A DNA stretch of 38,083 nucleotides, from positions 1 to 38,083 of the forward strand of contig JAEYSS010000207.1 in assembly GCA_023434425.1 (NCBI GenBank). Reading direction: 5' to 3'. A program made the position numbers and the translations under genes. Source of the stretch: Pseudomonadota bacterium (GTDB lineage Bacteria > Pseudomonadota > Alphaproteobacteria > Ferrovibrionales > Ferrovibrionaceae). Within the stretch, counting starts at the first letter, position 1, and each line of letters starts with the position of its first letter. Below are positions 8,734-15,188 of this stretch, in pieces. The notes beneath the pieces were generated by a model. That model ran no database searches, was not told where the DNA came from, and saw only the letters and a program-made list of their open reading frames with translations.

Positions 8734-8999
8734 TGCGCTATGTGCGGAGACATTATCCCGCCCGCTTTAAGCGTTTGGCCGACGGAACCTATCTGGTGAC
8801 GTTCCGAGACGTTCCCGAGGCGATCACTGAAGGCAAGCCGCTGAGCGTAGCCCTCGCAATGGCCGCCGACGTGTTGGGCCTGTCCCTGCAAATCCGTATC
8901 GAGACTGGTGCTGACCTTCCAAGACGGACCCTGCCACGCAAGGACGAGCGGCCCATAGCTGTCGTTCTTTTCCTAATCGCGAAGGTTGCGGGGCGTTGA
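8733..8999 (+). CDS. HicB-like protein without a HicA partner
   Basis: An 88-residue protein beginning at an ATG that overlaps the TGA of the HNH gene (TGATG at 8731-8735), so translation is probably coupled. The core YPARFKRLADGTYLVTFRDVP-type segment, the EAITEGKP turn and the ALAMAADVLGL helix match the HicB antitoxin partial-RNaseH fold. No HicA toxin frame is found on either side, and no ribbon-helix-helix or HTH tail is evident. It may be a solitary antitoxin, or its fold may serve the HNH nuclease as an immunity or modulator protein. Confidence 0.75.
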   Translation: MRYVRRHYPARFKRLADGTYLVTFRDVPEAITEGKPLSVALAMAADVLGLSLQIRIETGADLPRRTLPRKDERPIAVVLFLIAKVAGR

Positions 9000-9434
9000 G
9001 CGCGCTACTCTACGTATGCACTCTCGCCCTAGGGGGCTTTCCCCCCAGCTATGAAGGAACGTCGGCCCAGCACTTCCCCCCAGCTTAGAAGCAAGGGCGT
9101 AGGGTTCCGGTGGATGGACTCGCTAGGGCGGTTTATTTGCCCGCACAGAGGCTCGGAGCGCCGACGGTCGGCCAAGGGCGGTCGGCAAGCACGAGGCTCA
9201 GCGAGTCTAAAAACCGCCTTAGCGGCGATTGTGTACCCCGTCATCCGTGGTACTGCCGCGAAGCCCCTACCCAACTCGCGACGCAAGCCCCGCTCGCAGT
9301 AAGGCACCCGACTAACTCACTACCGTTAAATGGTGTGGTGGTGGTCGTCGTCTTTTGACAGGTAGTAATCATATAGAATCTAATAACGTTAGTTATAGGG
9401 GCTCAGGGGATGCAGCCTCGCTGTGCGGCACAAA
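9000..9434. other. Convergent intergenic region with folded elements, no supported gene
   Basis: This 435-base stretch lies between the HicB-like gene and the oppositely oriented polymerase-like gene. The short frames in it have no ribosome site. It holds a GGGGG-CTTT-CCCCC hairpin (9032-9045), a 12-base direct repeat TTCCCCCCAGCT (9039-9050 and 9074-9085) and the long inverted repeat listed separately. A small RNA or a replication or recombination site is possible. Confidence 0.5.
9117..9224. repeat. 14-bp inverted repeat with an alternative overlapping pairing
   Basis: CGCTAGGGCGGTTT (9121-9134) pairs without gaps with 9211-9224, one G-T pair included. GACTCGC (9117-9123) also pairs perfectly with GCGAGTC (9201-9207); the two pairings share 9121-9123 and cannot form together over those bases. 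Inside the loop are GCCGAC-G-GTCGGC (9160-9172) and two GAGGCTC copies (9148-9154, 9193-9199). Confidence 0.6.
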
Positions 9435-10901
9435 TCAGAAGTCGCTAGCATCACCGGTTTTTGGCTTTCCTTCTTTCGGCCAGATCGGCTCTACAGCGTC
9501 TAAGTCAAAACCCAAATTAGGCCCGTTGGACACGCTGAGGCGGGGCATGATCTTCAGCCAGGCATAAAACCGCGCCTTCAACACCCCAACTGCGGTAGCT
9601 ACGTCGGGCTCTTTAACAATCAAGCTGTCATGCACCGGCAGGGCTGGAATGCCAAACTCGTTTTGCAGCCGCACCAGCGTCTCGACCACGATCCAGCTCT
9701 CTACTCGCATTAGGATTTTAGAATTGAGTTTGAAGCCTTCTAGCGCATGGCGGATCACTGGGTGCTTTTCCAGCATCTTGCGTGTTACGTCCGCTATGTC
9801 GTGCTTCCGAAGATTTCGGCCTTTCGTGTCGTCGCGGAATGCCTTCACAACATCCTTGCTCCATTGCTCAGGGATAGCGCCGGAGCCGATTGCGACCTTA
9901 AACCATGTCTTCCCCACCTCGCGGTCATGCCCGGCAACGGTGTAAAGATCGCCAATCGGCATCGAAAACCCTTCGTCGTGGAAAAGGCCGTATAGGATCG
10001 TCAGAAAGCAGGCCCGAATGTCGATTTCTCGGGTACGGACGCCATCAATCGTTATCTCGCTACGCTTCTCCTTGCTGTCGTGCTGGTAATTGCTGGGCCC
10101 AATGGAATAGAGACGGCCGCCCCTGCTGAGAACGGGCCTCGCCGGATCACCGTCATTGAAGACGCGCTTGAACGCGTAATGCCAACCGCCAGCAATTGCC
10201 CGGGCCTGCAAGCCCTCGTTTAGTGACCGGACTTGGGCCGCGATAAACGCCGTCTCTTCCGTTTCCGGGATCGGAATCTTTGCGCCTTCAATCCGGTTTC
10301 GTCCCGCCGCGCCAAACCTCCATTCTACCGGCTCACGCAGTTCCACTACCGTCTTTGGCAGGCCGTATTTGAAGTGGGTTCCGACAGTGTAGGGTGTAAT
10401 AGGAATGCCGTGCGTCTTGGCGAGCGCAAGAAGGGCTTCAGCAGCTCGATACCGTGCCGTAACGCCCTCGAAGTAACCGAACGCGGACGCTTTAAACCGA
10501 CGATGCGCGGCGCGCTGTAGGAAGCCTGCGCTTTCCATCGCACGTATCGCCTGGACGAACTGTCCCGCCTTAACGCCATGCTCCGCACCCTTAAAATACT
10601 CATATCGGCTGCTGTGATAGGCCCATCCATACGCCGCTGATTTCACGGCGTCTGCACTGCGTGTAGCGGCTTTCAGCAAGTCGATTGTGATAGCCCATAC
10701 CGCGCGAATGAAATTCTCCCTGTCGTTGACGCCCCGCTTCCGTCGTGCATCCTTTTCGAGAGCTAGCAACTGATCCGCTACGTCGGTGAGGAATGCTTTT
10801 CCAGCCTCTGAAATCGGAAAACCTGCGAGCGGCATGTGCATCGCATCCTTCAAACCTTTGATCGCGCCAGCATCCAAAGCGCTCTTCAACTCACCCTGCA
10901 C
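9435..10901 (-). CDS. Protein with family-A/T7-type polymerase palm motifs
   Basis: A 488-residue protein of uncertain role. The C-terminal half shows motifs in the order of A-family DNA polymerases and T7-type RNA polymerases. A motif-A-like REIDIRACFLTILYG has metal-ligand candidate Asp294. Motif-B spacing is Arg327-x3-Lys331 followed by seven residues and Gly-Ser. A motif-C-like LPVHDSLIV has His424-Asp425. The N-terminal half (about 1-230) has no recognised domain, and no 3'-5' exonuclease motifs are seen. The GTG at 10901 is preferred because GAGG (10911-10908) stands six bases upstream; a TTG at 10913 is possible and the frame stays open to a TAA at 10976. Most likely a replication or repair polymerase of the element; confidence in a polymerase fold is moderate. 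Confidence 0.7.
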   Translation of the reverse strand: MQGELKSALDAGAIKGLKDAMHMPLAGFPISEAGKAFLTDVADQLLALEKDARRKRGVNDRENFIRAVWAITIDLLKAATRSADAVKSAAYGWAYHSSRYEYFKGAEHGVKAGQFVQAIRAMESAGFLQRAAHRRFKASAFGYFEGVTARYRAAEALLALAKTHGIPITPYTVGTHFKYGLPKTVVELREPVEWRFGAAGRNRIEGAKIPIPETEETAFIAAQVRSLNEGLQARAIAGGWHYAFKRVFNDGDPARPVLSRGGRLYSIGPSNYQHDSKEKRSEITIDGVRTREIDIRACFLTILYGLFHDEGFSMPIGDLYTVAGHDREVGKTWFKVAIGSGAIPEQWSKDVVKAFRDDTKGRNLRKHDIADVTRKMLEKHPVIRHALEGFKLNSKILMRVESWIVVETLVRLQNEFGIPALPVHDSLIVKEPDVATAVGVLKARFYAWLKIMPRLSVSNGPNLGFDLDAVEPIWPKEGKPKTGDASDF

Positions 10902-10973
10902 AGCCCACCTCAACTCGGATATATCTTGTTGTTTTTCTGAGAGCGGGCCTACTAGCCCTTGTGTTCCCGCTGA

Positions 10974-11282
10974 TTAAATCAATCGGTGCGGCTGGCTACC
11001 CTTTTCCAGATGTTTCCGAGCGTCGCCCGACCGCGAGGCTCCCTGTAGGCACAGACAAAGCTCCTCAACTTCCTTGGCCGTCATCACTGCTGTCGCATGA
11101 TGCGCTGCACGACCGTCCGCGCTGTATCTCACTACGGTCAGCGCAACAGAGTCTGCTTTCGGATATGGCTGGTAGGCAGCTACGCCGATTTTCGCGCGCT
11201 CACCGGACTGATATTCGAGCTGAAATCGCGCGCTGTAGTTCAGCGTGATCGCGTCTGGCGCGATGCGTTTCTTCGTTGCCAT
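10974..11282 (-). CDS. Small unknown protein upstream of the polymerase-like gene
   Basis: A 102-residue protein not recognised. The ATG at 11282 has GGAGG seven bases upstream. The middle (about residues 10-60) reads as a beta-rich fold: ITLNYSARFQLEYQSG, KIGVAAYQPYP, SVALTVVRYSADG. An EVEELCLCLQG helix follows. It is 72 bases ahead of the polymerase-like gene and in the same reading frame, separated by a single TAA at 10974-10976, so the two are very likely one operon. It might be an accessory subunit, but nothing in the sequence proves that. Confidence 0.7.
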   Translation of the reverse strand: MATKKRIAPDAITLNYSARFQLEYQSGERAKIGVAAYQPYPKADSVALTVVRYSADGRAAHHATAVMTAKEVEELCLCLQGASRSGDARKHLEKGSQPHRLI

Positions 11283-11288
11283 CTGCAA

Positions 11289-11500
11289 ACCTCCGTAATT
11301 AGGAGGCTAAGAAATATATGCAGATTGAATCGCAGTGGAAGCAAATAAAAGTCGGCATTTGTGGAGTAATAAAATTAGTATTCGGCGCTAAGTGGTGCGG
11401 GCCAACCTCGATAACCTCTTGGCACACGCATAGCTGTATGCGCTCGGCCATCGCGCGTTGGTAACGCCGCTTAGAGTTGGTGCTAAGCGCTTACGTGACG
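11289..11500. promoter_or_regulatory. Probable promoter region of the polymerase operon, with a hairpin
   Basis: A 212-base A/T-rich gap between the stop of the serine recombinase gene and the start of the small gene at 11282, both on the minus strand. It includes the perfect inverted repeat CGCATA-GCTG-TATGCG (11427-11442) and related GGCGCTAAGTGG/GGTGCTAAGCGC segments near 11382 and 11479. These could be operator or recombinase subsites. Confidence 0.4.
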
Positions 11501-12175
11501 CTAAATGGTAGCTAACAATCTTTGCACCTGAGACGGTCCCCAGCTACCACCACGCCGCGTGGGTACACCGCGCTTATTCAGCGCTTCAGCTATCGCCCGG
11601 ACAGTGGCCGCGCCTTCAGCTTTGATAGCGGCGACGATGGGTGCGAGACTGGCTGCGAAATCCTTGGCCTTGGCCGCGCGCGATGCAACGCTCTTGGGGA
11701 CGCCCGACTTGTGAATGGTACCGGAGTTTTGACGCTTTCCACCGAGCTTCACGTTGCGCGCTTTCGCTGCGGCAAGTGCCTCGCGGATACGCTGTGAAAT
11801 CATTTCCCGCTCATGCTCCGCAACAGCAGCAAGGATGTGCACGGTTAGCCGGTTGGCTTGGGGAAAATCGACCGCCATAAAATCAATGTCGCTCTCCATT
11901 AGGTTGGAGACGAAGGCGACGTTGCGGGCAAGGCGATCTAGCTTGGCGATCACAAGGGTAGCGCCATAGGCCCGACAGGCGGCCAAGGCTTCCGCCAGCT
12001 TGGGGCGGTCTTTGCGCTTACCGCTCTCGATCTCCGTAAATTCGGCCACCAGCTTCCACCGGCCGCCGTTCAGGTAGTCGGACACCGCCTTACGTTGGGC
12101 ATCCAGGCCCAGACCCGACCGGCCCTGCCTTTCCGTCGAGACGCGGTAGTAGGCCACAAAGCGCCCGTTGGCCAT
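11501..12175 (-). CDS. Serine recombinase (resolvase/invertase type)
   Basis: A 224-residue small serine recombinase. The catalytic nucleophile is Ser13 in YYRVSTERQ. The active-site helix region AKLDRLARN and the long E-helix segment with HEREMISQRIREAL are present, followed by a C-terminal HTH-like region ending GVPTRRGGSWGPSQVQRLL. It is full length for a resolvase/invertase, too short for a large serine integrase. The start is ATG 12175 with a GGGGTGG element upstream. No inverted-repeat transposon ends are seen around it. It may resolve element multimers or invert a segment; a nearby 8-bp inverted repeat (12210-12246) could be part of its site. Confidence 0.93.
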   Translation of the reverse strand: MANGRFVAYYRVSTERQGRSGLGLDAQRKAVSDYLNGGRWKLVAEFTEIESGKRKDRPKLAEALAACRAYGATLVIAKLDRLARNVAFVSNLMESDIDFMAVDFPQANRLTVHILAAVAEHEREMISQRIREALAAAKARNVKLGGKRQNSGTIHKSGVPKSVASRAAKAKDFAASLAPIVAAIKAEGAATVRAIAEALNKRGVPTRRGGSWGPSQVQRLLATI

Positions 12176-12209
12176 GAAACCACCCCATGTTCCGTATATT
12201 GCGTGTGAC

Positions 12210-12246
12210 GTTGCAATTTATGGAACAAGTCAGTTCAGATTGCAAC
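12210..12246. repeat. Inverted repeat GTTGCAAT / ATTGCAAC between divergent genes
   Basis: Perfect 8-bp arms at 12210-12217 and 12239-12246, 21 bases apart. They lie in the gap between the divergent serine recombinase gene (start 12175) and the gene starting at 12283. Candidate operator or recombinase-binding subsites. Confidence 0.45.
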
Positions 12247-12282
12247 ACAGAAGTTGAAGCCCGGCAGATTGGAGATTCCGAC

Positions 12283-12699
12283 ATGCTTTACAGCAACAGA
12301 AGAAGCCGTACCGAAACCCCTACCGTTAAGGCCAAGCGCCGGAAGGCCGTAGCCCGGCCGAGCGACAAGCTCAGCGTGACGACCGAGAAAGACGGGCAAC
12401 AGGTCTATGACCCTCGTAAGGCCCATCTAGCCGGTGCCGTGGTCGCCCTGGGTTGGGATTGTGTGATTGACGAAGACGGGATTGATCCAGACGAGTGGGC
12501 AAGGCGCTTTGTTAGCAAGCCCGACGATGCCGGAATGCGGCAGCGGTTCCTACGGGCATTCACCGCCTATCTGAACGAACAGTTGCCACGGAACGACATG
12601 GTGGCGGACCTATACGTTGACGCTGACGGAAAGATGAAGGTGAAGCTGCGGCTGGCACTCGACGGGGCAGAGCTTATGAAGCGGCTGAAGAGGGCGTAG
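12283..12699 (+). CDS. Unknown protein, 138 residues
   Basis: Not recognised. The ATG at 12283 has GGAG eight bases upstream and is preferred over an in-frame ATG at 12187, which would run through the inverted repeat at 12210-12246. The first 40 residues are basic and probably disordered (RRSRTETP, KAKRRKAVARP). The rest looks folded, mostly helical, with an acidic segment DEDGIDPDEWARRF and a C-terminal DLYVDADGKMKVKLRLALDG strand pair. It is divergent from the serine recombinase and convergent with the DUF3310-like gene, three bases apart. A DNA-binding or recombination-accessory role is possible from its place only. Confidence 0.65.
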   Translation: MLYSNRRSRTETPTVKAKRRKAVARPSDKLSVTTEKDGQQVYDPRKAHLAGAVVALGWDCVIDEDGIDPDEWARRFVSKPDDAGMRQRFLRAFTAYLNEQLPRNDMVADLYVDADGKMKVKLRLALDGAELMKRLKRA

Positions 12700-12702
12700 C
12701 CA

Positions 12703-13047
12703 CTAGTAGAGCCCGTCAGGAATGTCTGTATCCCAAATCCCTGCTTTACGCCGGTCGTAGTCATCACATTTGAGCTTTATCGCTATCAGCATTTCGCAGT
12801 ATCGCAGCGCCTTCCGAACGTTCACGGGGCCGTTCTTATATGGATGGCATAGCAGGTACTTGATTACACAGCCTGCGTAGAAGTCTTCCGGGATGCCATT
12901 GACGTTCAGGAACTCGCGCACTTGTGGCCCGCACGGTGCATAATGACTCGGAGCCTTAATCAGCGCAGCAATTCCTGCGGGCACAATGATTGGTCTGCTG
13001 CCGCGCGTTAGCTGTCTCAATGCGGCTAATGTCTCTATCGTGCCCAT
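12703..13047 (-). CDS. DUF3310-like phage-type small protein
   Basis: A 114-residue protein. The segment from about residue 35 (SHYAPCGPQVREFLNVNGIP, then EDFYAGCVIKYLLCHPYKNG and NVRKALRYCEMLIAIK) follows the DUF3310 pattern of phage genomes: HY near the start, a gnxxKYxxR-like centre, and a KAxxY helix. The usual Arg after KY is replaced (KYLLCHPYKNG). The ATG at 13047 has AGGA five bases upstream; the frame stays open to 13185 but that part lacks coding character. Some DUF3310 members belong to phage nucleotide metabolism regions; the role here is not known. It hints at a phage-related ancestry of the element. Confidence 0.65.
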   Translation of the reverse strand: MGTIETLAALRQLTRGSRPIIVPAGIAALIKAPSHYAPCGPQVREFLNVNGIPEDFYAGCVIKYLLCHPYKNGPVNVRKALRYCEMLIAIKLKCDDYDRRKAGIWDTDIPDGLY

Positions 13048-13296
13048 TGGTTTCCTCGCTGCTGCGGTTGCGTAGACTAGGCAAATTGCTGGCAAGCGCA
13101 AAGCGAAGAAAGATGCAACGTCGATCCGTGTTCGCGATCTTGTGTCGGAGTCCCGCCTCTCGATCCGAGGCCCCCCGGGGGTCAAAAATGGGGCCTTTCA
13201 AAAAACCGTTAAAGCCCCTTGTTGTTATTGTTGTTAGTCTGACCTTTGATCGGTGAGTGATCAAAATTAAATTGAACTCAAGATATTGGGGTGGGG
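13048..13296. promoter_or_regulatory. Divergent intergenic region with a terminator-like hairpin
   Basis: GGGGC (13190-13194) and TTT (13196-13198) pair with AAA-GCCCC (13211-13218), one C bulged. On the plus strand a T-rich run with Gs follows (13219-13235); on the minus strand the stem is followed by ATTTTTGA. It could work as a terminator or attenuator in either direction. The A/T-rich stretch 13258-13285 just before the plus-strand gene probably includes its promoter. Confidence 0.4.
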
Positions 13297-14139
13297 ATGA
13301 GCGATCATACGAAGGTATTCATCAAGAGGATTCTCGGAGGCACGCGCTTAGACAGTCAGGGCGAATGCTTCACTAAGGAAGACTTAGAGCGCTACTGCTC
13401 GAAGGCACAGGGCCGCCAATACCTGCATACCGAACACGACATGGCTCTTGAGCCATCTGGATTTGTCGAAAATCTCCGGGTTGTCCCAGCAGAAGAAGTT
13501 GACGGTGAGTGGAACTTGGTCGGAGACGTTACAGTCCTCTCAGGGACCGTAACTGATGCGATGAAGGGCTTTAGCATTTCGCTGACTCAGAGAGTTATAA
13601 CTCGCGAAGATTCAGATGCCGGGATATTCCTACCCTATCCCTTTTATAACGATGCCGACTATCTCGAAGACTTTGCAGCCGATAAGAATCTAGATGTAGG
13701 TAAATGGATAAAGAAGTCGGCTGACCCCACCATATGGGCTCTATTATTGATGGGAGTTGGCGGAGCTGGTAGTTGGCTTTTTCAGAGATTTTCAGACGCA
13801 CTATTTGATGAATTCTTTAAGCGAAAGGTTTCGCCGCGGCTTGGCGAAATTCTTGATCAAACTCAACCAAAGCTGATCAAGAACGGCATTCATCTACAAA
13901 TGACCGTGCCGGTGCCGATCGATGGAAAAATCATTGAAATTCGCATCATTCCCTCTACAGAAGGTAGCGTAGGATTAACTGAAGAGTATGTTCGCGACGC
14001 GCTGCGACTTGCCAACGATGCAGTTCTAGAAAAACAAATTCACCCCGGCAATCTACAGAGGATTGTTGTCGGATATCGTAAAGATGGAACTGTAGCTGAA
14101 GTTTTGCGGATGGATAAAAGGCTGGACATCGAAGCATAA
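13297..14139 (+). CDS. Membrane protein with an S78 (HK97 prohead protease)-like N-terminal domain
   Basis: A 280-residue protein of unrecognised family. Residues 5-100 follow the layout of HK97-type prohead proteases: TRLDSQGECFTKEDL, candidate catalytic His47 in TEHDMALEPSGFV, a VDGEWNLVGDVTV hairpin and candidate nucleophile Ser93 in KGFSIS, spaced much as in that family. A hydrophobic helix follows at about 144-162 (WALLLMGVGGAGSWLF), then a mixed alpha/beta C-terminal domain (about 165-280). The ATG at 13297 follows a G-rich ribosome-site-like run; a GTG at 13291 is possible. No capsid, portal or terminase genes accompany it, so a capsid-maturation role is unlikely. A membrane-tethered protease or sensor is inferred, not proven. 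Confidence 0.65.
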   Translation: MSDHTKVFIKRILGGTRLDSQGECFTKEDLERYCSKAQGRQYLHTEHDMALEPSGFVENLRVVPAEEVDGEWNLVGDVTVLSGTVTDAMKGFSISLTQRVITREDSDAGIFLPYPFYNDADYLEDFAADKNLDVGKWIKKSADPTIWALLLMGVGGAGSWLFQRFSDALFDEFFKRKVSPRLGEILDQTQPKLIKNGIHLQMTVPVPIDGKIIEIRIIPSTEGSVGLTEEYVRDALRLANDAVLEKQIHPGNLQRIVVGYRKDGTVAEVLRMDKRLDIEA

Positions 14140-14166
14140 GCAGCCGCTAAAGCTCTCGCCTTGATT

Positions 14167-14814
14167 TTATCGGGTCAGCTCGTCCTTAGGCCGCCGCAGA
14201 ACAATTCGTACGCAAAGATCGTGGAGATAGCGCCGCGAATGCCTATTGTAGGCAAAAACCGCCGCATCTAGGCGTTGCCTTGCCGCATCGATGACATCTT
14301 GTTGAACTGGAGTAGGCATAACAAAAAGTCGTCGCCAATCCCCCGATGCCACCAAGACGGCTTCAAACAATTCCGTTAGATCAGCTTGACGATCCAAATG
14401 AACTGGATGTGGCAAAATTACGTCACGCCACCACAGAACTTGAATAGTCTTACGCAAGAGCAGCCCATACTCAGCACCCGCAGCCGCACAAATTAAGTCA
14501 ACATGGTTGAGGGTTGCTAAGAGCTTTCGCTCACGGACAAGATCTAGTTTTTTAAGAATATTCCCGCGCTTCGGATCATTCGGGTCTTTCCGAAGCATAT
14601 GATTACAAGCTGATTGCGCATCATCTAGAAGCTTCACTACAGGATCGACATAATCCGCGACGAACTCCTCACGAAGTTCGCTTCGCTCTGCAGTCTGAGC
14701 GTGCTTGACGGCGTTATATATGAAAGCAACACCAGCAACTAAGGCAGTGATATAAGCCGGCAGCAGGCGCGGGTCGCTCAGCCAAGTCGAAAAGGTTTGA
14801 GCGTCGCCAGGCAC
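14167..14814 (-). CDS. Membrane-anchored unknown protein, third gene of the ATPase/STAS operon
   Basis: A 215-residue protein, not recognised. It has one hydrophobic helix near the N-terminus (about residues 17-36, LPAYITALVAGVAFIYNAV), then a long, mainly helical cytoplasmic part with conserved-looking aromatic and charged stretches (LWWRDVILPHPVH, SGDWRRLFVMPTP). The start is a GTG at 14814, 14 bases after the stop of the STAS-like gene; it lacks a clear Shine-Dalgarno, so coupled translation is likely. By operon logic it is the membrane partner or effector of the ATPase/STAS pair. Confidence 0.65.
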   Translation of the reverse strand: MPGDAQTFSTWLSDPRLLPAYITALVAGVAFIYNAVKHAQTAERSELREEFVADYVDPVVKLLDDAQSACNHMLRKDPNDPKRGNILKKLDLVRERKLLATLNHVDLICAAAGAEYGLLLRKTIQVLWWRDVILPHPVHLDRQADLTELFEAVLVASGDWRRLFVMPTPVQQDVIDAARQRLDAAVFAYNRHSRRYLHDLCVRIVLRRPKDELTR

Positions 14815-14828
14815 GAGAGTTGAGGCTA

Positions 14829-15188
14829 TTAGCGAAGATTATCGAACGGTGAGAAGCTACCAAACATAGCGCTCTTAGCACGTTCCCACATGTCTATAGT
14901 GGTCGCAGTAGCACCGCTCAAACGGACACGCTCAGCGGAAGCTCGATCACGGAATGAGCCACCGAGTAATCCGATAAAAAACGATGGCGTTATCACTCGG
15001 ACATGCCTCGGAATCCGAATTTCCAAATCCATTAGGATGCCCTTGGCTCCGAGCTTCAAGGAATTACGCGACGCTTCGCCTTCGGAACGGCCCGCGAGAG
15101 TATCGCGTGTCTCGTCCCGTGCAATCTGGCTTAGGTCAACTACTACTGGTTCCATTGCTCTTTGGGGGCTCGGTGTTAACTGCTTCAT
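14829..15188 (-). CDS. STAS-like (DUF4325-type) protein
   Basis: A 119-residue protein. The core GILMDLEIRIPRHVRVITPSFFIGLLGGSF follows the DUF4325 pattern, in which a strand is followed by SPSFL/TPSFF and a Gly-rich helix start. The preceding DETRDTLAGRSEG and the trailing SGATATTIDMWERA also fit. ATG 15188 is the long start and ATG 15155 (MEPVVVDLSQIARDE) a good alternative; neither has a strong ribosome site. Either way the gene overlaps the end of the ATPase gene (15136 onward), implying coupled translation. STAS folds often pair with GHKL ATPases, as anti-anti-sigma factors do with anti-sigma kinases, and that is the inferred relation here. Confidence 0.75.
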   Translation of the reverse strand: MKQLTPSPQRAMEPVVVDLSQIARDETRDTLAGRSEGEASRNSLKLGAKGILMDLEIRIPRHVRVITPSFFIGLLGGSFRDRASAERVRLSGATATTIDMWERAKSAMFGSFSPFDNLR

